Shown here piece after piece: positions 1 to 7,765 of a DNA stretch of 27,633 nucleotides. The first letter of the stretch is position 1. Every line of letters begins with the position of its first letter. A program made the translations under genes and the position numbers. Origin of the DNA: Chloroflexota bacterium (GTDB taxonomy: Bacteria; Chloroflexota; Limnocylindria; Limnocylindrales; CSP1-4); contig JAJYXX010000382.1 of the NCBI GenBank assembly GCA_021801545.1, forward strand, positions 1 through 27,633, given 5' to 3'. Under the pieces are notes generated by a model that worked only from the letters and a program-made list of their open reading frames with translations, was not told the DNA's origin and made no database searches.

Positions 1-180
1 GACATACGACCCGCCACCGTCGACCGGCACACGCACCTCCGATCCCGGACCGCCGCCGGCCGACGGCGAACAGGCGACGGTCGCCAGCGCGATCGCGACG
101 AGGACGGCGGCGAGACGTGGTCGCGCCCGGGGCGACGGGCGGTGCGGGCCGACGAAGGATCGAACGAACGCGTTGATCAC
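1..180 (-). CDS. Secreted lipoprotein, N-terminal part only
   Basis: The minus strand is open from a GTG at 180 to the window edge (60 codons), with GGAG six bases upstream of the GTG. The translation has a basic N-region, a hydrophobic stretch (residues about 23-36, LAAVLVAIALATVA) and a cysteine at residue 37 followed by Ser/Gly-rich residues. This is a type II signal peptide, although the -3 position of the lipobox is Thr rather than Leu. The mature part starts after a short Gly-rich linker with VRVPVDGGGSYV, where the window ends. That is too little to assign a family. A lipid-anchored rhodanese-like protein is one possibility, but this is a guess. It is transcribed away from the UPF0158-SNF2 genes. 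Confidence 0.6.
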   Translation of the reverse strand, partial: MINAFVRSFVGPHRPSPRARPRLAAVLVAIALATVACSPSAGGGPGSEVRVPVDGGGSYV

Positions 181-522
181 GTGATTCTCCACTGCGACAG
201 ATGCTCGGCGGTGAGCCCACGGCCAGCCCGCGTCGCCTGCAGTTTCAGAGGGCGCTCGAGTGACAGCCTGCGTTCACCGTGCCCACAGGATACTCGTACT
301 GATCTATATGCGCAAGTAACCAATAAGCGCCCATGCCGGTCGCGAACCCTGAACGTCGACATCGCCGGCCCTCGACGTGGGTTCGACTTCCCTATGGGGT
401 TGGGAGCCGCAGACGCTCCACGGCCCGGACCTTCGGCTCGTCCATCGTCGCCTTCGGCAAACCCGACCCCTGCTGGCCGGTGCCACCACCAGGGCTGCCG
501 TTCCCGGTAGGATCAGCGGGCC
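181..522. other. Intergenic region between divergent genes
   Basis: This stretch of about 340 bases separates the leftward lipoprotein gene from the rightward UPF0158 gene. I find no convincing gene in it; the open frames lack ribosome sites and read as GC-driven shadows. It should hold both promoters. The one I can point to is a leftward candidate at 287-315. A GGTTCGACTTCC string near 377-388 resembles a tRNA T-loop, but no T-stem or acceptor stem pairs around it. For the rightward gene only the GGTAGGAT ribosome-site-like string at 506-513 is visible. Confidence 0.5.
287..315 (-). promoter_or_regulatory. Candidate sigma70-type promoter for the lipoprotein gene
   Basis: On the minus strand a TTGCGC hexamer (315-310) and a TATCCT hexamer (292-287) are separated by 17 bases. 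Each matches the -35/-10 consensus at four of six positions. It would give a leader of about 100 bases before the GTG at 180. The spacing is ideal but the hexamers are only moderate. Confidence 0.3.
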
Positions 523-1293
523 ATGTCGAACCGGCCGATCCCCGACCCAGTCGAGGCGACCTTCCGCGACCTGCGTGGAGCGGTCTATACCGCTGACGGG
601 CGCGCGGCGATGGCCGCCATCGAGCGCAGGCCGGATCTCGACACCCTCCAGTACGTGGGTGACGGCCTCCGGCTCGCGCTCGCTCAGGGCGTCACGGGCG
701 CCGCGCCGCGTGCGAGACAGCACATTGCCGCGCTTCGAAACCGAGATCTCGACGGCGACGAGGACCTCGCGATCGAGCTCGAGGCGATGCTCGGGCTCGC
801 ACAGGCCCCGGCGCTGCGCGACCTCCCCATCGACCTCGACGACCTGTCCCTCGCCCTGGAGGGCGACCCGCTCCTGACGGGCGGCCGGGTGGACCTCCAC
901 ACCGGCGAGGTCCAGCAGATCGGTCCGCTCTACGAGAGCGACTTCTTCGACGAGCCCGGCGAGCCCGACGACGAGGAAACCGACTGGGTCGACGGCCTCG
1001 AAGACGGCCGGGCCGATGACCGCTGGCTCCGGTTCGACTCGCTCGGATCGCGACCCGGCTTCCGCGACATGGAGGAGTTCATCGAAACCGTGGCGGACGA
1101 GCGCCTCGCCACCCGGCTCGACCGCGCACTCGGCGGTCGGGGCGCCTTCCGCCGCTTCAAGGACGAACTGGCCGACGTGCCCGACGAGCTCGCCCGCTTC
1201 CACCGGTTCACCGACGATCGCCGCCGTGGTCGCGCCCGGCAGTGGCTTGCCGAATCGGGGCTGCGCCCGACCGTGCCCGCCGAGCCGGCCTGA
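523..1293 (+). CDS. UPF0158 family protein
   Basis: This is a 256-residue soluble acidic protein. The C-terminal half carries the pattern I associate with UPF0158: WLRFDSLGSRPGFRDMEEFI near residues 168-188, then LDRALGGRGAFRRFKDEL, then a basic RRRGRARQWLAESGL near the end. The family has no established biochemical role. The N-terminal 100 residues are helical-looking and not recognised. The ATG at 523 is preceded by GGTAGGAT at 506-513. The SNF2-type gene begins 36 bases downstream on the same strand, so the two are probably co-transcribed. No signal peptide or membrane segment is seen. Family assignment is from remembered motif similarity; function unknown. Confidence 0.75.
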   Translation: MSNRPIPDPVEATFRDLRGAVYTADGRAAMAAIERRPDLDTLQYVGDGLRLALAQGVTGAAPRARQHIAALRNRDLDGDEDLAIELEAMLGLAQAPALRDLPIDLDDLSLALEGDPLLTGGRVDLHTGEVQQIGPLYESDFFDEPGEPDDEETDWVDGLEDGRADDRWLRFDSLGSRPGFRDMEEFIETVADERLATRLDRALGGRGAFRRFKDELADVPDELARFHRFTDDRRRGRARQWLAESGLRPTVPAEPA

Positions 1294-1329
1294 GCCGATC
1301 GTCCGGACCTCCACGGGCTCCCTTGACCG

Positions 1330-4300
1330 TTGCTTGCGCTTCACGCCACCTGGGCGCTCGATCACCGCCTGCACGTCTGGGCCGAGGATGCGGCGGCCTT
1401 CGAGGCGCACCGGCGACGGACTGCGCGGCGGGCCTCCAAGGTCCCTGCCCACCCGTGGGCCGCCCCGGCCGGTGGCGTGGCGTGCGTCATCGAGGCCGCG
1501 ACCGCCGGCGACGCCGACCTGGTCGGCCGCGCTCGACCGGGCCGGCTGACCCTCTGGCTCCCGGGTGACAAGGCAAATCCCCGGCCCTCTCCACGCATCG
1601 CCACGGCACCGCTGCACGGTGGCGCAGTGCCAGCCGGCGTCGAACCCTGGACGGTTCCGACGCTCACGTTCGACCCGGGCGCGGCAATCCGCCTTCTCCT
1701 CGCCGGGACGGGTCGTTCCGAGGAGACGTCGGGCGACGCGTCGCTCGACTACCTCGCCGCCACCGCCCTGTTCGCCCTGGAACTCGCCGCGCGGGGGCGC
1801 TTCCTCCCCGGGCTGGTCCCGACGCGGGACGGCCGGGGCTTCGAAGCACGCTGGCTGCCGGTCCCCGGTGCCGCCGATGCCGAACGGCTCCGGGCGCTGG
1901 CGCGCGCGATGCCGCCATCCTGTCGCGCCGAGGCCGGCCCGTTGGACCAGCACGGACGCGGTGCCGTCGACGTCCTCGCGCAGATGCTGACCGACATCGT
2001 CGATTCGGTCGCCCGCGCGAGCGTCGGACCCCGGCCCTTCCCGAGGAGCGCCGCCCGGACGAAGCGCACGGCGACCCTCGACACCATACTCGACGCCCTT
2101 GCTGGCGCGAACCCCGCAATGCTCCCGGACTCTCACGAGGTTTGCGCCCTAGCCAGGGCCGTTACGGCGTGGCACAGGCGGGCCGCGACCGGCGACTCCG
2201 GCTTCCGGACCTGCTTCCGGGTCGTCCCACCCGACGACGGTGCCGAGAGCGCCGAGGGGCAGGCCTGGGCCCTGGAGGTCCTGCTCCAGGCGACCGATGA
2301 CCCGAGCCTGCTCGTTCCCGCCGCCGATGTCTGGAAGGCGAGCCGGCAGCTCACCGCGTTCGGCCGCCGGCTCGACGATCCACAGGAGCGGCTGCTCGCC
2401 GATCTGGGCCGAGCGACACGACTCCACCCACCATTGGACCGGATGCTCCACCAGGCACACCCGGCCGGGCTCGACCTCGACGTCACCGGCGCGTACTCCT
2501 TCCTGCGCGAGGGAGCGCCAGTCCTCGCCGAGGCCGGCTTCGGCATCCACCTCCCGTCGTGGTGGCAGGCGGGACGCCCGCGCATCGCCACCCACCTGCG
2601 GGCAACCACCCGCGCGTCGGCCGGCGCGTCGGTGGCCGGCGCGCGTCTCGGGCTCGACGCCATCGTCGACTACAGGTGGGAGCTCGCGATCGGCGACACG
2701 GAGGTGACAGCCGACGAGATTCGCGAACTCGCCCGCCTCAAGGTGCCGCTCGTGCGCGTCCGGGGTCAATGGGTGGAGGTCCGCCCCGAGGAGGTCGCCG
2801 CGGCGGTTCGGTTGGTCGAACGCGGCCCCGGACGCTCGGGCGGGACCATGACCGCCGGAGACGTCGTGCGTGTCGGCCTGGGACTGGAGATGGCCGACAT
2901 CGGCCTCCCCGTCACCGGGGTCACCGCCGACGGCTGGCTCGGGACCCTCCTCGCGGCCGGCGGGCCGGACGGGAGGCCCACGTCCCGCGGGACGCCGGCG
3001 GGCTTCGTCGGCGCGCTTCGGCCGTACCAGGAGCGCGGTCTCGCCTGGCTGGAATTCCTCGGCGATCTCGGGCTCGGCGCGTGCCTCGCCGACGACATGG
3101 GCCTCGGCAAGACCGCCCAGGTGCTCGCCCTGCTGGTGGCGGAACGCTCGTCACCGCCGGCCGACGCGTCCGGCCCCACCCTTGTCGTCTGTCCCATGTC
3201 CGTCGTCGAGAACTGGCGCCGCGAGGCGGAACGCTTCGCGCCGGACCTCGCCGTCCACGTCCACCACGGCGGTAACCGGCTTGGCGGAGAAGACCTCGAG
3301 ACTGCCGCGGCCGAGGCCGACCTCGTCATCACGACGTACGGGCTCGTGGCGCGCGACGTGGACGCGCTCGCCGCGATCGGCTGGGGCCGTCTCGTCCTCG
3401 ACGAGGCCCAGAACATCAAGAACAGTGCCGCCCGACAGGCGCAGGCGGTCCGTCGGATCAGAGCGCCCCGCCGGATCGCCCTCACCGGCACGCCTGTCGA
3501 GAACCGCCTGGCGGAGCTCTGGTCGATCATGGAGATCCTGAACCCGGGCCTCCTCGGGTCGGCCAACGCGTTTCACCAGCGCTTCGCCGTTCCTATCGAA
3601 CGCTACGGCGACGACGATGCTGCCGGGCGGCTCCGTCGGGCAACGGCGCCGTTCATCTTGCGTCGCCTCAAGTCCGACCGAGCGATCATCGCCGACCTGC
3701 CCGAGAAGCTCGAGATGACCGTCTACTGCTCGCTCACGCGGGAACAGGCCACCCTGTACCAGGCGGTCGTCGACGAGATGCTGGAGCGGATCGCCTCGAG
3801 CGAGGGGATCGAACGGCGCGGGCTGATCCTCGCCGCGATGCTGCGCCTCAAGCAGGTCTGCAACCACCCGGCCCAGATGCTCGCCGACGGCTCGGCGCTC
3901 CCAGGGCGGTCCGGCAAGCTCGAGCGGGTGGAGGAGATCATCGAGGAGGTCCTGGCCGAGGGTGACCGGGCGCTCCTGTTCACGCAGTTCGCCGAATTCG
4001 GGGCGCTTCTGCGAACACACCTGCGCGATCGGTTCGGGCGGGAGGTCCTCTATCTCCACGGCGGGACCCGGAAAGCCGATCGCGACGCGATGGTCGCCCG
4101 CTTCCAGGGAGACGGCGGCCCGTCGATCCTGATCCTGTCCCTCAGGGCCGGAGGGACGGGTCTCAACCTCACCGCGGCCAACCACGTGATCCACGTCGAT
4201 CGGTGGTGGAACCCCGCGGTCGAGGATCAGGCGACCGACCGCACCTACCGGATCGGCCAGCGTCGGAACGTCCAGGTCCGCAAGCTCGTCTGCGCCGGCA

Positions 4301-4452
4301 CCCTCGAAGAACGGATCGCCACGCTGCTCGAATCGAAACGGGCCCTTGCGGAGCGCGTCGTCGGCACCGGCGAGACCTGGCTGACAGAGCTGTCCACCGC
4401 CGAGCTGCGCGACCTCGTCGCACTCTCGGCCGACGTTGTGGCGGAGGACTGA
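1330..4452 (+). CDS. SNF2-family DEAD/H-like helicase (HelZ-like, DUF3670-type N-terminus)
   Basis: This 1040-residue protein is a superfamily 2 ATPase of the bacterial SNF2/RapA type, expected to translocate on or remodel nucleoprotein DNA. The first 380 residues are a family-specific N-terminal region. Residues about 385-480 look like the SNF2-associated domain PF12419, from FLREGAPVLAEAGF to GQWVEV. The ATPase follows: Walker A in DDMGLGKTAQ (about 587-597), motif Ia with VVCPMSVVENW, DEAQ box at 691-694, and motif III LTGTPVENRL. The helicase C-lobe has LHGGTRKADRD (about 909) and DRWWNPAVEDQ to RTYRIGQ (about 957-976), the SNF2 motif V/VI. All catalytic motifs look intact. The start is a TTG at 1330, the first possible start after an in-frame TGA at 1324; the protein begins MLALHATWALDHRLHVW, as relatives do. 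The SWIM gene follows after 2 bases. Confidence 0.9.
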   Translation: MLALHATWALDHRLHVWAEDAAAFEAHRRRTARRASKVPAHPWAAPAGGVACVIEAATAGDADLVGRARPGRLTLWLPGDKANPRPSPRIATAPLHGGAVPAGVEPWTVPTLTFDPGAAIRLLLAGTGRSEETSGDASLDYLAATALFALELAARGRFLPGLVPTRDGRGFEARWLPVPGAADAERLRALARAMPPSCRAEAGPLDQHGRGAVDVLAQMLTDIVDSVARASVGPRPFPRSAARTKRTATLDTILDALAGANPAMLPDSHEVCALARAVTAWHRRAATGDSGFRTCFRVVPPDDGAESAEGQAWALEVLLQATDDPSLLVPAADVWKASRQLTAFGRRLDDPQERLLADLGRATRLHPPLDRMLHQAHPAGLDLDVTGAYSFLREGAPVLAEAGFGIHLPSWWQAGRPRIATHLRATTRASAGASVAGARLGLDAIVDYRWELAIGDTEVTADEIRELARLKVPLVRVRGQWVEVRPEEVAAAVRLVERGPGRSGGTMTAGDVVRVGLGLEMADIGLPVTGVTADGWLGTLLAAGGPDGRPTSRGTPAGFVGALRPYQERGLAWLEFLGDLGLGACLADDMGLGKTAQVLALLVAERSSPPADASGPTLVVCPMSVVENWRREAERFAPDLAVHVHHGGNRLGGEDLETAAAEADLVITTYGLVARDVDALAAIGWGRLVLDEAQNIKNSAARQAQAVRRIRAPRRIALTGTPVENRLAELWSIMEILNPGLLGSANAFHQRFAVPIERYGDDDAAGRLRRATAPFILRRLKSDRAIIADLPEKLEMTVYCSLTREQATLYQAVVDEMLERIASSEGIERRGLILAAMLRLKQVCNHPAQMLADGSALPGRSGKLERVEEIIEEVLAEGDRALLFTQFAEFGALLRTHLRDRFGREVLYLHGGTRKADRDAMVARFQGDGGPSILILSLRAGGTGLNLTAANHVIHVDRWWNPAVEDQATDRTYRIGQRRNVQVRKLVCAGTLEERIATLLESKRALAERVVGTGETWLTELSTAELRDLVALSADVVAED

Positions 4453-4454
4453 CG

Positions 4455-5804
4455 ATGCCGTTCGGGCGCCGTCGCCGGCGCGATCGCGACTTCTACCCGC
4501 CGCCGAGCGTCCCGCGGCCCGTCAGCGACGGCCTCCGGGCGAAGAGCCAGCGCGGCGCCATCGGCGAGACCTGGTGGTCGCAACGCTTCATCGCGGTGCT
4601 CGAAGACTTCCACGAAGGCCCCCGACTCGCGCGCGGACGGGCATACGCGCGGCGCGGTCAGGTCATCGACATGGACGTGGAGGCGGGCGAGGTCAGCGCG
4701 CGCGTCCAGGGCTCGCGGGCACGCCCCTATAGCGTCAGCATCGGCGTGACGGTTCTCGGCGACGCCGACTGGATACGCGTCGAGGAGGCGATGGCGAGCC
4801 AGGCCGTGTTCTTGGCCCGGCTCCTCGCGGGCGAGATGCCGCACGAGATCGGGGACGCGTTCGCGGTGACCGGGCTGTCACTCTTCCCGGCCACGGCCGG
4901 CGACCTCGACACCGACTGCTCCTGCCCCGACTGGGAGAACCCCTGCAAACACGTCGCGGCCGTCTACTACCTCCTGGCCGAAGCGTTCGACCGAGACCCG
5001 TTCCTCATCTTCGCCTGGCGCGGTCGGCCGCGCGAGCGCCTGCTCGCCGAGCTCCGCGCGCTCCGGGGCCGGGGTGCCGCCACGCCGGCCTCCGGCGCGA
5101 TCGACGAGGCCGACGCGGCGCTTCCGGCAGAACCGGAGAGGGTGTTCAGGTCCATCGACATCGACGGGGTCGACCTCGCGGGCGAAATCACGGAAACGGT
5201 GGCGAGCCGGTTCTGGGAAGCCGGCGGCGACTTCGCGTCTGTCCGCGTCAACCCGCACGCGGTGGCGATGCCGGACGCGATCCTCCGGGATCTCGGGCCA
5301 TCGGGACTCTCCGCTGGCGGTCGCCCCCTCGAAGATCTCCTGGCACCCGCCTACCGGGCGATCGCGGCGGCGGCCGTCCGGATCGCAGCCGGCGAGCCGC
5401 CGGACGGGGCGCCGCCTGAGCCGAACCCGCCGGCACCGCCCAAGCCGCGCTCCAGCCGCAAGCGCGCCCGGGCGCCGCGCAGGCCCGAACGAGGTCCCTC
5501 CCGGGACCGGCTGGAGCAGCTGATCGCAGACGCCACGGTGGACTGCTACAACGAATCCGAGGAATGCACGGGCCTCTTCGAGATGCTCGCCGAGCATCTC
5601 GAGATCCCGTTCGCCACGACGGTCCTGGGGGTTGCCGTCACCGTCACCGCGGTCGAGCTCACCGCGTCGGACGAGATCGTCGCGGTCTGCCGGCGCGGTC
5701 GCGACCTGCTCAGGGTCGCGCTGCTCGAACTGCCGATGCCGGATCCGCGACCGGGCGGCGCCGAGTGGGTGGACGCGTACCGCCACTGGGCGCGGCCGCG
5801 CTGA
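4455..5804 (+). CDS. SWIM zinc-finger protein, partner of the SNF2 helicase
   Basis: This 449-residue protein contains one SWIM zinc finger, CxCx6CxH, at C155, C157, C164 and H166 (DCSCPDWENPCKH). SWIM fingers bind DNA or protein. The N-terminus is Arg-rich and begins MPFGRRRRRDRDFYPPP. Residues about 20-130 (TWWSQRFIAVLEDF, RGRAYARRGQV) form the conserved region of bacterial SWIM proteins encoded next to SNF2 helicases. A Pro/Arg/Lys-rich low-complexity linker at about 310-355 separates this from an unrecognised C-terminal region. The ATG at 4455 has GGAGG seven bases upstream and lies 2 bases after the SNF2 stop, so the two are translationally linked. Bacterial SNF2-SWIM pairs such as the mycobacterial HelZ locus recur, and the proteins probably form a complex; their job is not established. 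Confidence 0.85.
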   Translation: MPFGRRRRRDRDFYPPPSVPRPVSDGLRAKSQRGAIGETWWSQRFIAVLEDFHEGPRLARGRAYARRGQVIDMDVEAGEVSARVQGSRARPYSVSIGVTVLGDADWIRVEEAMASQAVFLARLLAGEMPHEIGDAFAVTGLSLFPATAGDLDTDCSCPDWENPCKHVAAVYYLLAEAFDRDPFLIFAWRGRPRERLLAELRALRGRGAATPASGAIDEADAALPAEPERVFRSIDIDGVDLAGEITETVASRFWEAGGDFASVRVNPHAVAMPDAILRDLGPSGLSAGGRPLEDLLAPAYRAIAAAAVRIAAGEPPDGAPPEPNPPAPPKPRSSRKRARAPRRPERGPSRDRLEQLIADATVDCYNESEECTGLFEMLAEHLEIPFATTVLGVAVTVTAVELTASDEIVAVCRRGRDLLRVALLELPMPDPRPGGAEWVDAYRHWARPR

Positions 5805-5820
5805 TCCGGACGAGTGCCTT

Positions 5821-5840
5821 GTGGTGGTAACATATAGGGC
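5821..5840 (+). promoter_or_regulatory. AT-rich box directly before vapB
   Basis: Immediately before the antitoxin ATG is the only AT-rich patch in this area, TAACATATA (5828-5836). It could be a -10 element that would place the transcript start at or next to the ATG at 5841, giving a leaderless mRNA. There is no good ribosome site, only AGGG three bases from the ATG. VapBC operons are commonly repressed by their own complex at such sites. I see no clear -35 hexamer. Confidence 0.3.
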
Positions 5841-6068
5841 ATGAAGAAGACCACCGTCTACCTCGAGCCCGAGCTGGACCACGCACTCGGTCGCTTGGCC
5901 GCCAAGCGGCGCGTTTCGAAGGCCGAGGTGATCCGAGCCGCGTTGCGGGAGGCGGCCAGGCACGTCGAGCGGCCCCGGATAACAGGGATTGGCCTGGCCC
6001 ACGGGCCGGGCGACGTGGCGGACAACGTCGATCGTCATCTCGCCGAGACCAGCTTCGGCAGCGAATGA
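5841..6068 (+). CDS. vapB: VapB-like ribbon-helix-helix antitoxin
   Basis: This 75-residue protein has a ribbon-helix-helix DNA-binding fold in residues 1-42: a beta strand KKTTVYLEPELD, then helix LDHALGRLAAKRR, then SKAEVIRAALREAARH. This is the CopG/Arc-type pattern of many VapB antitoxins. The C-terminal 30 residues are the likely toxin-binding tail. The stop codon overlaps the toxin ATG by four bases (ATGA at 6065-6068), which is typical of translational coupling in type II toxin-antitoxin pairs. The pair would autoregulate through the RHH domain. Confidence 0.85.
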   Translation: MKKTTVYLEPELDHALGRLAAKRRVSKAEVIRAALREAARHVERPRITGIGLAHGPGDVADNVDRHLAETSFGSE

Positions 6069-6490
6069 TCATCCTCGACACGTCGGTCATCTACGCGCTG
6101 CTCGATGCGGCTGACAGCCGACACCGCCAGGCGCTCGAGTGGTACGACGCCCTCGATGAGGAGCTGGTCACGACGCCACTCGTGCTCGCGGAGGCCGATC
6201 ACCTGGCCACGGCGCGCGGCGGCTCCCGCGCCGTTCGGGCGTTCCGGGCCGACGTCAGCGCGGGCGCCTACCTGGTGGAATGGTGGCCGACCGCCGCCCG
6301 GGAAGCCGCCGAGCTGGCCGATCGTTACGCCGACCTTGGCATCGGCCTGACGGATGCGTCGCTGGTCGTCCTGGCCGCACGTGTTGGTTCGGCGGATGTC
6401 GCCACGTTCGACGAGCGGCACTTCCGGGCCGTCCGCCCGCTCGGCGTTGCGGATGCATTCCGCCTCCTACCGCTCGATACCTCGGCGTAA
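6065..6490 (+). CDS. vapC: VapC-like PIN-domain ribonuclease toxin
   Basis: This 141-residue protein is a single PIN domain. The four acidic metal-binding residues are present: D5 (MIILDTSVIYALLD), E43 (LVLAEADHL), D97 (GLTDASLV) and D116 (ATFDERHF). The protein is expected to be a Mg2+-dependent endoribonuclease, usually acting on tRNA or rRNA in this family, inhibited by the antitoxin encoded just upstream. Length and motif spacing are normal, so the toxin looks intact. It sits between the SNF2-SWIM genes and a tRNA-like scar next to a restriction-modification pair. Confidence 0.88.
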   Translation: MIILDTSVIYALLDAADSRHRQALEWYDALDEELVTTPLVLAEADHLATARGGSRAVRAFRADVSAGAYLVEWWPTAAREAAELADRYADLGIGLTDASLVVLAARVGSADVATFDERHFRAVRPLGVADAFRLLPLDTSA

Positions 6491-6811
6491 GCGGCCGCGG
6501 GCGTCGAGCGCGGCACGCCAAGTCAAGCGCTCGCGCCCGTGATGTTCACAGACCACCGGATCGGTATTCGAATGCGTATCGTTTCCGCGCGTTCGAGTCC
6601 TGTCGGGCGCGCCAGATGATTCACTTGAGCGTGGGGCGACACCCTTTCTGGTGAGTGGCGGGTGAGGCCACGCGGCTACCCTGCCACGGGGCTCCGCCGA
6701 GCCCGCTGAGCGGATATCCCCGGCTAACTGCGAACCGTCCACAAAGTTCCTCGACTTGCCCACAGCGAACCCACCGCCGGTACCCCGCCGGGAGTGGAGA
6801 TTGCAGCTACC
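6491..6811. other. Intergenic region with tRNA-end-like scar
   Basis: About 320 bases lie between the toxin gene and the methyltransferase. Their only recognisable content is the tRNA 3'-end-like fragment at 6591-6614. The stretch after it (6615-6811) should hold the promoter of the methyltransferase gene, but I find no hexamer pair I would defend. No small ORF with a ribosome site is evident. Base composition changes here: the right side is less GC-rich at third positions than the left. Confidence 0.5.
6591..6614 (+). other. tRNA 3'-end fragment, probable attachment-site scar
   Basis: The bases GTTCGAGTCCTGT (6591-6603) are a T-loop plus the 3' side of a T-stem. They are followed by CGGGCGC (an acceptor 3' strand), a discriminator G and an encoded CCA at 6612-6614. 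This matches the 3' end expected of a tRNA beginning GCGCCCG, as in many Arg tRNAs. A GCGCCCG does occur at 6533-6539, at nearly the right distance. However, the bases between give no D-arm or anticodon arm, and the T-stem 5' side (6587-6591) has a C-C mismatch and wobble pairs. I therefore read it as a fragment rather than a working tRNA. Such fragments mark the distal end of elements integrated into tRNA genes. No integrase gene is in the window. Confidence 0.45.
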
Positions 6812-7762
6812 ATGACGCGTATGGCCATCGGTCAGGAGGTCCTCGGGCTGCCCATCGGACCGACTAGGGTTCCGACCGCGAGTCCACGGGACGTTCAGGA
6901 GTCTTGGGCTCCGCTCGCACCTTGGGTCAGACAAGAGGCAGCGTTCCAGACGGAGCGAGGCGCGCTGCTCATTGACGACTGCCTAGCCACGCTCAAGCGA
7001 GTTCCCGATGAGACGTTCGACTTGGTCATTACGTCTCCGCCATACGACGGTCAGCCGAAGTACGGGAACGGCGAGAAGTACGAGCGTGAGTGGTACGCCG
7101 ACACCTTCCGGCAGGTCTCAGCGGAGGTCCTTAGGACGCTCAAGCCTCACGGGAGCTTCGTCCTGAACTACCGTTCGAAGCGTCACGGAGACGAGCGGGG
7201 CACCCTGCAATACGAACTGGTGTTCTGGCTTCGGGAGCAAGGCTTCCTGTTCGCCGAGGACTTCGTGTGGGGTAAGCCGTCTCCGCCTCCGGGACGGTTC
7301 AACCGCTTCCTCAAGGACGCCGTGGAGTACTGCTTCCAGTTCGCCAAGACTCCCGATTGGCAGTTCTTCCCTGAGCACAACCTGACTCCGGCTCGCTGGG
7401 ACGCCAAGGACAGGGAGCGTCGAAAGAAGCTCGCTCACAACTACGTCAGGGTCAACGAGCCCTCGGGTCAGGGTCGAAAGCGAGTGCAGGCCGGACCGGA
7501 CATGGTGCGACCGTCAACCCTGCTGCATTTCGAGCCGGAGTTCAGCCCGAACCCAACTCACCATCCGGCGAGGTTCCCGCTCGCTCTGCCAACGTTCTTC
7601 GTCAAGCTGCTGACCATGCCTGACCAACTGGTCTTCGACCCGTTCGGAGGCACCGGCACGACTGGCGTAGCGGCAGAGAACCTTGACCGTTCCTGGCTCC
7701 TGACCGAGCTTGACGGCTCCTACGCGTCGGTCCTGCCTGACCGCATCCGGAGCGGCCGGTAG
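6812..7762 (+). CDS. Type II DNA amino-methyltransferase, beta class (likely m4C or m6A)
   Basis: This 316-residue protein is an N6-adenine/N4-cytosine DNA methyltransferase (PF01555 type). Catalytic motif IV, TSPPY, is at about residues 74-78 and precedes the AdoMet-binding motif I, DPFGGTGTTG, at about 276-285. That order defines the beta class. SPPY rather than DPPY is more usual for N4-cytosine enzymes, but it does not settle the base. The target-recognition region is the 120-250 stretch, with WGKPSPPPGRFNRF and HPARFPLALP. The ATG at 6812 has GGAG 12 bases upstream; an in-frame GTG at 6794 or ATG at 6821 are alternatives. The nuclease gene begins three bases after its stop. Codon use (more CGT, CTT, GGA) differs from the flanks, suggesting transfer. 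Confidence 0.88.
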   Translation: MTRMAIGQEVLGLPIGPTRVPTASPRDVQESWAPLAPWVRQEAAFQTERGALLIDDCLATLKRVPDETFDLVITSPPYDGQPKYGNGEKYEREWYADTFRQVSAEVLRTLKPHGSFVLNYRSKRHGDERGTLQYELVFWLREQGFLFAEDFVWGKPSPPPGRFNRFLKDAVEYCFQFAKTPDWQFFPEHNLTPARWDAKDRERRKKLAHNYVRVNEPSGQGRKRVQAGPDMVRPSTLLHFEPEFSPNPTHHPARFPLALPTFFVKLLTMPDQLVFDPFGGTGTTGVAAENLDRSWLLTELDGSYASVLPDRIRSGR

Positions 7763-7765
7763 CCG

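Noticed and set aside
377..388. T-loop-like GGTTCGACTTCC
   Set aside because: No T-stem or acceptor stem pairs around it and no CCA end follows.
304..2136. 610-codon minus-strand open frame
   Set aside because: It lies antisense to the UPF0158 and SNF2 genes, has no family motif and an Arg/Gly-rich composition. It is a byproduct of strong third-position G/C in the real genes.
6533..6614. Complete tRNA gene
   Set aside because: The acceptor strands could pair, but the interior gives no D-arm or anticodon arm and the T-stem is mismatched, so only the 3' end is treated as tRNA-derived.
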